18,373 nucleotides of DNA from DATBIO01 sp036556965 (GTDB lineage Bacteria > Acidobacteriota > Vicinamibacteria > Fen-336): positions 1 to 18,373 of the forward strand of contig DATBIO010000101.1 of assembly GCA_036556965.1 (NCBI GenBank), given 5' to 3'. The position numbers and the translations under genes are program-made. The notes under the pieces were generated by a model. The model was not told the DNA's origin. It did no database searches and saw nothing but the letters and a program-made list of their open reading frames with translations. This document shows, one piece after another, positions 1-7,219 of this stretch; positions within the stretch are counted from its first letter, which is position 1; each line of letters opens with the position of its first letter.

Positions 1-112
1 CCGCAGCAGCAGCAACGACAGCCGGAACTGGGGCGAGGTCCCCGAGCGCTACATCTACGGCAAGGCCTTCTTCCGCTTCTGGCCCCTCACCAAGCTGGGG
101 CTCATCCACTGA
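1..112 (+). CDS. lepB: Signal peptidase I, C-terminal end (partial)
   Basis: Only the last 36 codons are in the window; the frame starts at base 2 and ends at the TGA at 110-112. The peptide reads RSSSNDSRNWGEVPERYIYG and continues KAFFRFWPLTKLGLIH. This is the conserved last box of type I signal peptidases (GDNR-x-x-S-x-DSR-x-WG-x-VP, then GKA and a tryptophan near the end). The family is membrane-anchored and cleaves signal peptides from exported proteins using a Ser/Lys dyad. The catalytic residues lie upstream of the window and cannot be checked. The next gene begins 22 bases downstream on the same strand, so the two may be co-transcribed. Confidence 0.9.
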   Translation, partial: RSSSNDSRNWGEVPERYIYGKAFFRFWPLTKLGLIH

Positions 113-134
113 TCGAGAGGGGGCGCGTCCACCG

Positions 135-596
135 ATGATGCGGCAGCACCTCCGCCTGGCCCGGCTCTACCTGGTCCTCCTCGCCATCTTCACCGCGGGC
201 CGCCTGGCCGTGGGGGCCACCGGCAAGCCCTACGAGAAGGGCCACCACTTCTTCAGCATCGTGATCCTCACCGCGCTCTCCTGCGTCTTCTACGGCGCCT
301 TCTGCCGCCGCTGGGCCAACTTCCGCGTGCTGGAGACCATGGGCCTCACCGCCACCCTGGGCCTGATGGGCCAGGTGGTGATCTTCCTCGCCACCGCCGT
401 CTCCTACCTGGCCGGGGTGAACACCTACTTCACGCACCCCATCGCCCTGAACGTGGACCACCCCATCCCCTTCGGGCACGCCATGGCGGTGCGCGCCTCC
501 GGGCTGGTGGGCAACACGATCATGAGCGGCATCGTGGGCGCCCTGGGCTGGACGCTGGGCGCGCTCCTCCCCTCCGAGCCGCGCGCGGGCGCGTGA
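135..596 (+). CDS. Small polytopic membrane protein, function unknown
   Basis: This 153-residue protein has about four hydrophobic segments (near residues 8-27, 39-57, 69-93 and 122-143), so it should be an inner-membrane protein. It carries a GKPYEKGHHFFS stretch between helices 1 and 2. I do not recognise a named family; similar small proteins next to lepB seem familiar from Acidobacteriota, but that is recollection rather than evidence. There are two adjacent ATG codons (135 and 138). A purine-rich GAGAGGGGG lies about 12 bases upstream and is the best available ribosome binding site. It follows lepB by 22 bases and precedes the NTT-like gene by 33 bases, so it probably belongs to one transcript running to 4248. 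No enzymatic motif is visible. Confidence 0.75.
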   Translation: MMRQHLRLARLYLVLLAIFTAGRLAVGATGKPYEKGHHFFSIVILTALSCVFYGAFCRRWANFRVLETMGLTATLGLMGQVVIFLATAVSYLAGVNTYFTHPIALNVDHPIPFGHAMAVRASGLVGNTIMSGIVGALGWTLGALLPSEPRAGA

Positions 597-629
597 CCGG
601 GAGGCCCCCGGCCCTTCCCGGCTCCTGAC

Positions 630-3362
630 GTGGGAAGCCTCTTCGACGTCCGGTCGGGAGAGCGCCGCGGGGCGGCCGCCGCCTTCCTCACCCTCTTCGG
701 CATGCTGGCCGCGCACACGCTGCTGGAGACGGCGCGCGACGCGCTCTTCCTGGCCCGCCTGCCCGCCTCGCAGCTGCCCTGGATGTACATCGTCATGGCC
801 GCGATGGCGGTGGCCCTCGCCCGCTCCCCCTGGCCGGGCACGCGCGGCCTCGGCCGCTACGCGGTCTCCCTGCTGCTGGTGGCCTGCGCCGCGGGGACGT
901 TCCTCTTCTGGGGAGCGGGCCGGCTCTCCAGCCCCTGGGCCCTGCGCGCCCTCTACGTGTGGAACGGCCTGGTGGGCACCCTGACCACCCTCCAGTTCTG
1001 GCTGGTGCTGGGCGAGCTGTACACGGTCGGCCAGGCCAAGCGCCTCTACAAGGTGGTGGGAGCGGGGAGCCTGCTCGGCGCCGTCTGCGGGGCGGCGGCC
1101 GCGCGCTGGGTGGCCATGAACCTCACCCCCGCGCACCTGGTCCCGGTGTCCGCCTTCACCTTGCTCGCCACCGCGCTGGGCCCCGCCCTCCTGGTGCGCC
1201 GGCCCGCGCACGGCCGCACCCCCGCGGACGAGGCGCCGGTGAAGCTGGGCGAGGGCCTCGCCCTCCTGCGCGGCCACGCCTACGTCCGCGGCCTGGCCGG
1301 CCTGGTGCTGATCTCCACCGTGGCCCTGACCCTGGCCGATTACGTGTTCAAGAGCACCGTGGCGCGCAACGTGCCCCCGCAGGACCTGGGGGCCTTCCTG
1401 GCCACCTTCTACATGGGCCTGAACGTGGCCGCGCTGGTCGTCCAGCTCTTGGCCGTGGGCTGGGTGCTCCGCGTGCTCGGCCTGCACCGCGCGCTGTGGG
1501 CCCTGCCCGCCCTCATGTTCCTGGGCTCGTCGGGCGTGGTCTTCGGAGGGGGCCTGCTGGCCGCGCTCCTCCTGAAGAGCGGGGACGGCGCCCTGCGCCA
1601 CTCCCTCCACCGCACGAGCACGGAGCTGCTCTTCGTGCCCCTGCCCGACCGCGCGCGCGCGGTGGCCAAGCCCCTCATCGACGTGGCGGGGCAGCGCGGC
1701 GGCCAGGCCCTGGCTTCCGTCCTCATCCTCTCCCAGGTCGGCATCGGCCGCGGCGACACCGTGCTCGCCATCGCCGCCGCCGTCCTGTGCGTGGCCTGGA
1801 TCGCCTGGGCCACCGACCTCAAGAAGCACTACCTGGAGCTGTTCCGCGCCGCCCTGCGCCAGGGCATGCTGCCGCGCACGGAGGCCATGCCGCCCCTCGA
1901 CCTCGGCTCGCTGGAGGCGCTCTTCGCCGGCCTCAACAGCGGCGACGACAGCGAGGTGGTGGCGGCCATCGAGCTCCTGGCCGAGCAGGGGCGCGAGCGC
2001 CTGATCCCCGCCCTGATCCTCTACCATCCCTCGCGCGCCGTCGTCCTCTCCGCCCTCGACCAGTTCGCGCGCTCCCGCCGCACGGACTTCGTCTCCGTGG
2101 CCGACCGCCTGCTGCAGCACGAGGACGCCGAGGTGCGGGCGGCCGCCCTGCGCGCGCGCGCCTCCGTCGTCCCCGACCCGCGCGCGCTGCGCGCGGCCCT
2201 CGAGGACCGCAGCCCGCTGGTGCGCGCGGTGGCCCTGGCCGGCCTGGCCGCGCAGGGGGAGGCCGCGGAGGCGGAGGAGGCCATGCGCGCCATGGTGGCG
2301 GAGGGGTCGGTGGAAACGCGCGCGGGGCTGGCCCAGGCCATGGCCCTCGTCCCCGACGCGCGCTTCGCGGGGCTGCTCGTGGAGCTGGCGGAGGACCCCG
2401 ACGTCGGCGTCCTCCTCCACGTGGCGCGGGCCATGGCCGCCCTGCGCGACCCGCGCTTCGTGCCCGCCCTCATCCCCATGGTGGCGCGCCACGAGGTGCG
2501 CCGCGAGGCCCGTGATGCGCTGCTCGCCATCGGCGCGCCCGCCCTCGACCAGCTGGAGGCGGCCATGGGCGACCCCGACATGCCCCACGAGCTGCGGCGC
2601 CACCTGCCGCGCACCATCAGCCGCTTCGAGGCCGCGGCGGCGGTGCCCATCCTCCTCCGCCACCTGCTCGCGGAGAGCGACGGCATGGTGCGCTTCAAGA
2701 TCATCCGCGGCCTGGGGCGCCTGGCCGACGAGAACCCCGAGGTGCCCTTCGACGCCGCCATCGTGCGCGAGGGCATCGCGCGCACCATGGAGGCCGCCCT
2801 GCGCCTCCTGCACTGGCGCTCCGTCCTGGCGGAGGGGGCGCGGCGCGAGCCCGCCTGGGCCACCCGCGGGCACCACCTGCTGCGCGAGCTGGTGGAGGAC
2901 AAGGAGGTCCACGCCACCGAGCGCATCTTCCGCCTCCTGAACCTGCTCCATCGCGACGAGGACTTCCGCAGCATGCACCGTGGCCTGCGCAGCGCCCTGC
3001 CCAAGGTGCGCGCGAGCAGCCGCGAGCTGCTGGAGAACCTGCTGGAGCCGCCCCTGCGCGAAGCGGTGCTGGCCCTGGTGGACGAGGTGCCCGCCGCGCT
3101 GCGCCTGGACCGCGCGGCCGCCTTCTACCGCGCCGCGCCCCTGCGCTACGAGGAGGTCCTGGCCGCCATCCTCGACGAGCCGGGGGAGACCCTGCGCTCG
3201 GTGGCCGCCCACCACGTGGGCGAGCTGCGCCTCCGCGCCCTGCGCCCCCGCCTGGAGGCCCTGCGCGGGGAGGCCGGCTTCTTCGTGACGCGCGTCGTGC
3301 ACCGCGCCCTCGCGCGCCTGGACGAGGACGAGCCCCTCCGCGCCGCCGCCCATGCCCGTTGA
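630..3362 (+). CDS. NTT-like (ATP/ADP translocase-type) membrane domain fused to HEAT repeats
   Basis: This 910-residue protein has two parts. Residues about 15-395 form a polytopic membrane domain of roughly 11-12 helices. It opens with a segment like those of Npt1/Npt2 nucleotide transporter relatives (ETARDALFLARLP) and holds the KPLIDVAGQRGGQALASVL stretch typical of that group. From about residue 425 to the end it is soluble, made of alpha-helical HEAT-like repeats (for example near 455-560 and 590-700). True NTT proteins exchange nucleotides across membranes. Free-living bacteria carry NTT-like proteins with HEAT extensions whose substrate is unclear, so I do not assign ATP/ADP exchange. 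The start is GTG at 630, the only ATG/GTG/TTG start after the in-frame stop at 594-596 that keeps the whole N-terminus. No good Shine-Dalgarno sequence is visible. The 3' end overlaps the cNMP-fold gene by 11 bases, which suggests translational coupling and a shared job. Confidence 0.8.
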   Translation: MGSLFDVRSGERRGAAAAFLTLFGMLAAHTLLETARDALFLARLPASQLPWMYIVMAAMAVALARSPWPGTRGLGRYAVSLLLVACAAGTFLFWGAGRLSSPWALRALYVWNGLVGTLTTLQFWLVLGELYTVGQAKRLYKVVGAGSLLGAVCGAAAARWVAMNLTPAHLVPVSAFTLLATALGPALLVRRPAHGRTPADEAPVKLGEGLALLRGHAYVRGLAGLVLISTVALTLADYVFKSTVARNVPPQDLGAFLATFYMGLNVAALVVQLLAVGWVLRVLGLHRALWALPALMFLGSSGVVFGGGLLAALLLKSGDGALRHSLHRTSTELLFVPLPDRARAVAKPLIDVAGQRGGQALASVLILSQVGIGRGDTVLAIAAAVLCVAWIAWATDLKKHYLELFRAALRQGMLPRTEAMPPLDLGSLEALFAGLNSGDDSEVVAAIELLAEQGRERLIPALILYHPSRAVVLSALDQFARSRRTDFVSVADRLLQHEDAEVRAAALRARASVVPDPRALRAALEDRSPLVRAVALAGLAAQGEAAEAEEAMRAMVAEGSVETRAGLAQAMALVPDARFAGLLVELAEDPDVGVLLHVARAMAALRDPRFVPALIPMVARHEVRREARDALLAIGAPALDQLEAAMGDPDMPHELRRHLPRTISRFEAAAAVPILLRHLLAESDGMVRFKIIRGLGRLADENPEVPFDAAIVREGIARTMEAALRLLHWRSVLAEGARREPAWATRGHHLLRELVEDKEVHATERIFRLLNLLHRDEDFRSMHRGLRSALPKVRASSRELLENLLEPPLREAVLALVDEVPAALRLDRAAAFYRAAPLRYEEVLAAILDEPGETLRSVAAHHVGELRLRALRPRLEALRGEAGFFVTRVVHRALARLDEDEPLRAAAHAR

Positions 3363-4248
3363 CCAGCGGACGATCGGGCACTTCGAGCGCATGCTGCACC
3401 TGCGCAAGGTGCCCGTGCTGGGCAGCCTTCCCCCCGCCCTGCTCTCCCCGGTGGCCGACCTCTCGCGGGAGCGCCTCGTGGAGCCGGGCGCCGTCCTCTT
3501 GAGGGAGGGGGAGCCGGTGAGCTCCGCCTACTACGTGGTGGACGGGGCGGTGTCGGTGGAGGGCGAAGGCTGGGCCCGCCGCGTCGTCTCCGGCCACGAG
3601 CTGGCGGGGCTGCACCTGCTGGCGCGCGACGAGAAGGGCCTGCGCGCGGTGGCGGAGGCGCCCTCGCTGTTGCTGGAGGTGGAGGCGGAGGCGCTCTTCG
3701 ACCTCTTCGAGGACGAGTTCGCCATCCTCCTCAACGTGGTGCGGGACCTGAGCCGCCAGCTCATCGCGGGGCTCAAGCGTGATCCCCGCTGGCCCTCCGT
3801 GATCCGCTCCGAGGCCTCCGCGGAGCTGGACCTGGTCGAGCGCATCTTCTACCTGCGGCAGGCGCGGCCCTTCACGCGCGTGAGCATCAACGCCCTGGCC
3901 GAGCTGTCGCGCGGCCTGGTGGAGGTCCGCTTCGAGCCGGGCACCGTGCTCTGGGAGGCGGGCCACTCCTCGGACTGGGCCCTGCTCGTGGTGGAGGGTG
4001 TGGCGCGCTGCACGGTGCTGCGCGGCGCGGCCTTCGACGCCGGCGCCGGCTCGTCCCTCGGGGTGGCGGAGGCCCTGGGCGATGTGCCGCGCTGGTACAC
4101 GGCGGTGGTGGCGGAGCCGCTGCGCGGCCTGCAGAGCAGCATCGAGGCGCTGATCGACGTCTTCGAGGACAACCTGGAGATGGCCCTGGCCTACATGTCC
4201 TTCATGGCCCGGCTGATCCTGGAGGCGGGCACGCCCACGCCGCCCTGA
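3352..4248 (+). CDS. Soluble protein with two degenerate cyclic-nucleotide-binding folds
   Basis: The 298-residue product has two cNMP-binding-type beta-rolls. The first is at about residues 20-140 (PVLGSLPPALLSPVADLSRE, GAVLLREGEPVSSAYYVVDG). The second is at about 165-290 (ISRGLVEV-type segment, then GTVLWEAGHSSDWALLVVEG). The phosphate-binding cassette, normally G-E followed by R-x-A, is poorly kept. The first fold has GHELAG but no clear R-A pair; the second reads SLGVAEALGDVPRWYTAVV and lacks the glutamate. Binding of cAMP or cGMP is therefore doubtful. No signal peptide, membrane segment or DNA-binding domain is present, so this is not a Crp/Fnr regulator. The ATG at 3352 lies inside the preceding transporter-HEAT gene (11-base overlap), so the two products probably act together, with this one as sensor or accessory subunit. 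That role is inference. Confidence 0.8.
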   Translation: MPVDQRTIGHFERMLHLRKVPVLGSLPPALLSPVADLSRERLVEPGAVLLREGEPVSSAYYVVDGAVSVEGEGWARRVVSGHELAGLHLLARDEKGLRAVAEAPSLLLEVEAEALFDLFEDEFAILLNVVRDLSRQLIAGLKRDPRWPSVIRSEASAELDLVERIFYLRQARPFTRVSINALAELSRGLVEVRFEPGTVLWEAGHSSDWALLVVEGVARCTVLRGAAFDAGAGSSLGVAEALGDVPRWYTAVVAEPLRGLQSSIEALIDVFEDNLEMALAYMSFMARLILEAGTPTPP

Positions 4249-4265
4249 GCGCGCGCTCCGCGCGC
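4249..4265 (+). terminator. GC-rich stem-loop after the cNMP-fold gene
   Basis: A 7-bp perfect stem (GCGCGCG, loop CTC, CGCGCGC) begins right after the stop codon at 4246-4248 and is followed by a run of seven G residues. There is no T-tract, so it is not a classical intrinsic terminator. It may still mark the transcript end, because a separate -10-like element for the kinase follows at 4286. Confidence 0.3.
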
Positions 4266-4285
4266 GGGGGGGACGGGCGAATGGG

Positions 4286-4291
4286 TATGAT
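4286..4291 (+). promoter_or_regulatory. Candidate -10 element (TATGAT) for the kinase gene
   Basis: TATGAT differs from the consensus TATAAT by one base and stands out in a very GC-rich 52-bp gap. No -35 hexamer is visible at the usual distance. The element ends 9 bases before the GTG start, so transcription would begin within about 3 bases of the start codon. This fits the absence of a Shine-Dalgarno sequence and implies a near-leaderless mRNA. Confidence 0.45.
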
Positions 4292-4300
4292 CGACCTCCC

Positions 4301-6712
4301 GTGGCGGAGAAGCCCGTCGACCGTACGTCCCGGGGGCGTCTGCGCGCCCTCTACGACTGGGTGCTGACCCGGGCCGCTCCCGCCGCCTCCACCCCCGCTC
4401 CCGCCGCCGTGGCGGTGGCCGCGCCCGCGGCGCCGGTCCCCGCGCGCATCGGCCGCTACGCGGTCACGCGGAAGCTGGGGGAGGGCGGCATGGGCGTGGT
4501 CTACGAGGCCCGCGACGACCGGCTGGAGCGCACCGTCGCGGTCAAGACCATCGCCGCGGTCGAAGCCGACGAGACCGCGCGCCAGCGCTTCTGGCGCGAG
4601 GCCCGCGCCGCCGCCGCCGTCAACCACCCCAACGTCTGCCACATCTACGAGATCGGCGAGCACGAGGGGGAGCCCTTCATCGCCATGGAGCTCCTGGAGG
4701 GCGAGCCCCTGGCCGCCCGCATCGAGCGCGGGCCGCTCAGCCCCGCGGAGGCGGTGCCCATCGGCCTGGGCGTGCTCGGCGCCCTCTCCGCCCTGCACGC
4801 GCGCGGCATCGTCCACCGCGACCTGAAGCCCTCGAACGTCTTCCTCACGCCCAACGGCGTGAAGCTCCTCGACTTCGGCCTGGCCCGCCCGAGCGACCCC
4901 GACCTCGCGCGCTCGCTGGCCTCGGCCTCGGGGCTCACGCGCACGGGGATGATGCTGGGCACGCCGCGCTACATGGCCCCGGAGCAGGTGACGGGGGAGG
5001 CGGTGGACGGGCGCTGCGACCTCTTCGCCCTGGGGGCCATCCTCTTCGAGATGCTGGCCGGCCGTCCCGCCTTCGCCGGCCGCAACCTGGTGGAGATCCT
5101 GCACGCCACCCTCTACGAGCAGCCCCCCGCCCTGGCCGGCTCCCCCGCGGTGGCGGCCCTGGACCGCGTCGTCCGCCGCGCCCTGGCCAAGCGCCCCGCG
5201 GAGCGGCCGGAGTCCGCGGAGGCCATGGCGGAGGAGCTGCGCGCGGTGGGAGGGGCGGCGGGCGGCGACTCGCCCGCCCTGGCCCGCGCCCTCACGCGCC
5301 TGGTGGTGCTGCCCTTCCGCGTCCTGCGTCCGGACCCCGAGACGGACTTCCTGGCCTTCAGCCTGCCCGACGCCATCTCCACCTCGCTCTCCGGCATCCG
5401 CCCGCTGGTGGTGCGCTCCAGCGCCACCGCCGCGCGCTTCGCGGTCGAGGCGCCGGACCTGCGGGCCCTGGCCGCGGAGGCGGACGTGGACCGCGTGGTG
5501 ATGGGGACCCTGCTGCGCGCGGGCGACCAGCTCCGCGCCGTCGTGCAGCTGGTGGAGGCCCCGGCGGGCACGCTGCTGGGCGCGCACACCGTGCAGGCCC
5601 CGCTGGGCGACCTCTTCGGCCTGCAGGACGACATCGCGCGGCGCGTGGTGGAGGCGCTGGCCCTGCCCCTGGCCGCGGGCGACGCCTCGCCCACGCCGGG
5701 CGCGCCGGGCGACGCGCGCGCCTACGAGCTCTACCTGCGCGCCAACGAGCTGGCCCGCACCTACGAGCGGCTGCCCCTGGCCCGCGACCTCTACCTGCGC
5801 TGCCTGGAGCTGGACCCGGGCTTCGCGCCGGCCTGGGCCCACCTGGGCCGCTGCTACCGCGTGATGTCGAAGTTCGTGCAGGGGGCGGCGGACGGAGAGG
5901 CGCGCGCGGAGGAGGCCTTCCGCCGCGCCCTGGAGCTGGCCCCGCGCCTCTCCGTGGCCCACAAGTACTACGCGCACCTGGAGGCGGACACGGGCCACGC
6001 CCGGGGCGCCATGGTGCGCCTGCTGGGGGAGGCCGGCCGGCACGGCAACGACCCCGAGCTGTTCGCGGGCCTCGTCCACGCCTGCCGCTACTGCGGGCTC
6101 TTCGAGCAGTCCATCGCCGCCCACGAGCAGGCCCGCCGCCTGGACCCCAACGTGCCGACCAGCCTGGAACAGACCCTGCTCATGAACGGCGACCTCGAGC
6201 GCATCCTGGCCATCGTGCCGCCGATCGTGGCGGCGGGCGGCGACAGCGGGATCCGCGTCATCGGGCTGGGCCTGGCCGGGCGCCGCGAGGAGGCGCGGCG
6301 CGGCCTGATCGAGATGCGCCAGGCCTCGCGCCTGCCCACGTTCCAGACGTGGACGGAGAGCCTGATGGCCTGGCTCGACCGGCGGCCCGCCGACTTCCGG
6401 GCCGCGCTGGCCAGCCTGGACGGGTTGAAGATCATGGAGGACCCGGAGGGCATCTTCCAGGTCGCGTGGCTGCTGTGCGACCTGGGCGAGCACGCGCAGG
6501 CCATGGACGGCCTGCGGCGGGCGGTGGACAAGGGCTACGCCGTGGCTTCGACGCTGGCGCACCGGCCGCAGTTCGACGCGCTGCGCGGCGACCCCGCCTT
6601 CCGGCGGCTCCTGGCCGACGCCGAAGCCGGCCGCGAGAAGGCCCTGGCCGCCTTCCGCGAGGCGGGGGGCGAGCGGCTGCTCGGCTTCTCGCCCTCCCCG
6701 CAGAAGAATTGA
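4301..6712 (+). CDS. Ser/Thr protein kinase with TolB-like and TPR C-terminal regions
   Basis: This 803-residue protein has an Ala/Pro-rich linker (residues 27-48) and a complete PknB-type kinase domain (about 50-315). Visible motifs are the glycine loop GEGGMGVV (60-67), VAVK with Lys82, Glu100 of helix C, HRDLKPSN (172-179, catalytic Asp174), DFG (191-193) and APE (226-228). Residues about 331-455 match the TolB-like region often found in such kinases and adenylate cyclases (VVLPFRVL, then DAISTSLSG). TPR-like helices follow from about 473 to 770. No transmembrane segment separates kinase and C-terminal parts, so the protein looks cytoplasmic, unlike many PASTA-type kinases. The GTG at 4301 is preceded by a -10-like TATGAT; nearby ATGs at 4281 and 4287 are out of frame. 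Its stop overlaps the TTG start of the next gene. The substrate is unknown. Confidence 0.9.
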   Translation: MAEKPVDRTSRGRLRALYDWVLTRAAPAASTPAPAAVAVAAPAAPVPARIGRYAVTRKLGEGGMGVVYEARDDRLERTVAVKTIAAVEADETARQRFWREARAAAAVNHPNVCHIYEIGEHEGEPFIAMELLEGEPLAARIERGPLSPAEAVPIGLGVLGALSALHARGIVHRDLKPSNVFLTPNGVKLLDFGLARPSDPDLARSLASASGLTRTGMMLGTPRYMAPEQVTGEAVDGRCDLFALGAILFEMLAGRPAFAGRNLVEILHATLYEQPPALAGSPAVAALDRVVRRALAKRPAERPESAEAMAEELRAVGGAAGGDSPALARALTRLVVLPFRVLRPDPETDFLAFSLPDAISTSLSGIRPLVVRSSATAARFAVEAPDLRALAAEADVDRVVMGTLLRAGDQLRAVVQLVEAPAGTLLGAHTVQAPLGDLFGLQDDIARRVVEALALPLAAGDASPTPGAPGDARAYELYLRANELARTYERLPLARDLYLRCLELDPGFAPAWAHLGRCYRVMSKFVQGAADGEARAEEAFRRALELAPRLSVAHKYYAHLEADTGHARGAMVRLLGEAGRHGNDPELFAGLVHACRYCGLFEQSIAAHEQARRLDPNVPTSLEQTLLMNGDLERILAIVPPIVAAGGDSGIRVIGLGLAGRREEARRGLIEMRQASRLPTFQTWTESLMAWLDRRPADFRAALASLDGLKIMEDPEGIFQVAWLLCDLGEHAQAMDGLRRAVDKGYAVASTLAHRPQFDALRGDPAFRRLLADAEAGREKALAAFREAGGERLLGFSPSPQKN

Positions 6713-7176
6713 AGACGCTGGCCCGAGCGCGCGACAAGGCCGAGATCCTGCGGCGCGTGCGCCTCGTGCGGCCCGACAGCGCGCGCCGGTGGGGGCGGAT
6801 GTCGGCGCACCAGATGGTCTGCCACCTCACCGACACCTTCCGGGTGGTGGTGGGCCAGAAGCCCGCGGTCTGCACGGGAAGCGCCTTCGACCGCACGGTG
6901 CTCAAGTGGGTCGCGCTGTACGTGCCCGTGCCCTGGCCGCCCGGGATCCGCACCACCCCCGAGGTGGACCAGCTGCAGGGGGGCACGCCCCCCGCGGAGT
7001 TCGCGGCCGATGTGGCGGACCTGGAGGGCATGGTCGAGCTGATCACGGCGGTGCCGCGCGCCTTCGCGTGGCAGGTCCACCCGCGGCTGGGCCCGATGTC
7101 CCACCCGGCCTGGATGCGCTGGGCCTATCTCCACATGGACCACCACCTGCGCCAGTTCGGCTGCGGGATTGGCTGA
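6709..7176 (+). CDS. DUF1569 / DinB-like four-helix protein
   Basis: The 155-residue product has the pattern of DUF1569 proteins. A WGRMSAHQMVCHL motif lies at residues 28-40, an SHPAWMRWAYLHMDHHLRQF motif near the end (131-150). His39 together with His142 and His146 (an H-x-x-x-H pair) are likely ligands of a DinB-type metal site; this follows from the fold family and is not proven. The family's biochemical role is unsettled, with DinB relatives including metal-dependent thiol transferases. I chose the TTG at 6709 because it overlaps the kinase stop as TTGA, and the conserved domain begins soon after it. A longer reading upstream would lie wholly inside the kinase gene in another frame. The overlap implies co-translation with the kinase. 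Confidence 0.75.
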   Translation: MKTLARARDKAEILRRVRLVRPDSARRWGRMSAHQMVCHLTDTFRVVVGQKPAVCTGSAFDRTVLKWVALYVPVPWPPGIRTTPEVDQLQGGTPPAEFAADVADLEGMVELITAVPRAFAWQVHPRLGPMSHPAWMRWAYLHMDHHLRQFGCGIG

Positions 7177-7186
7177 GGCGCTGCGG

Positions 7187-7219
7187 ATGCGCTTCGAGAC
7201 GCGGGAGGTCGCCGCCTGA
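7187..7219 (+). CDS. Possible 10-residue leader ORF before the transporter
   Basis: ATG at 7187 opens a ten-codon frame (MRFETREVAA) that ends with TGA at 7217-7219. It has GAGG at 7175-7178, 8 bases before the ATG. Its stop overlaps the candidate CTG start of the transporter as CTGA, and its body contains the transporter's GGGAGG. It could be a translated leader that couples initiation, or simply chance in a short gap. There is no protein-level evidence. Confidence 0.2.
   Translation: MRFETREVAA

Noticed and set aside
1..20. CAG/AGC-type triplet repeat at the window start
   Set aside because: It encodes the serine run in the conserved signal peptidase motif and is only three codons long.
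102..3407. An uninterrupted 1101-codon antisense frame opposite the NTT-HEAT gene
   Set aside because: Its translation is low-complexity (Gly, Ala, His, Gln, Arg-rich) with no domain. It is the expected mirror of a high-GC3 gene with strong evidence on the other strand.
4251..4262. 12-mer GCGCGCTCCGCG shared with 16765-16776 as a repeated element
   Set aside because: Such a low-complexity GC string can recur by chance in this composition, and the flanks do not match.
4202..6562. A 786-codon antisense frame opposite the kinase
   Set aside because: It is the same kind of shadow; the plus strand carries complete kinase motifs.
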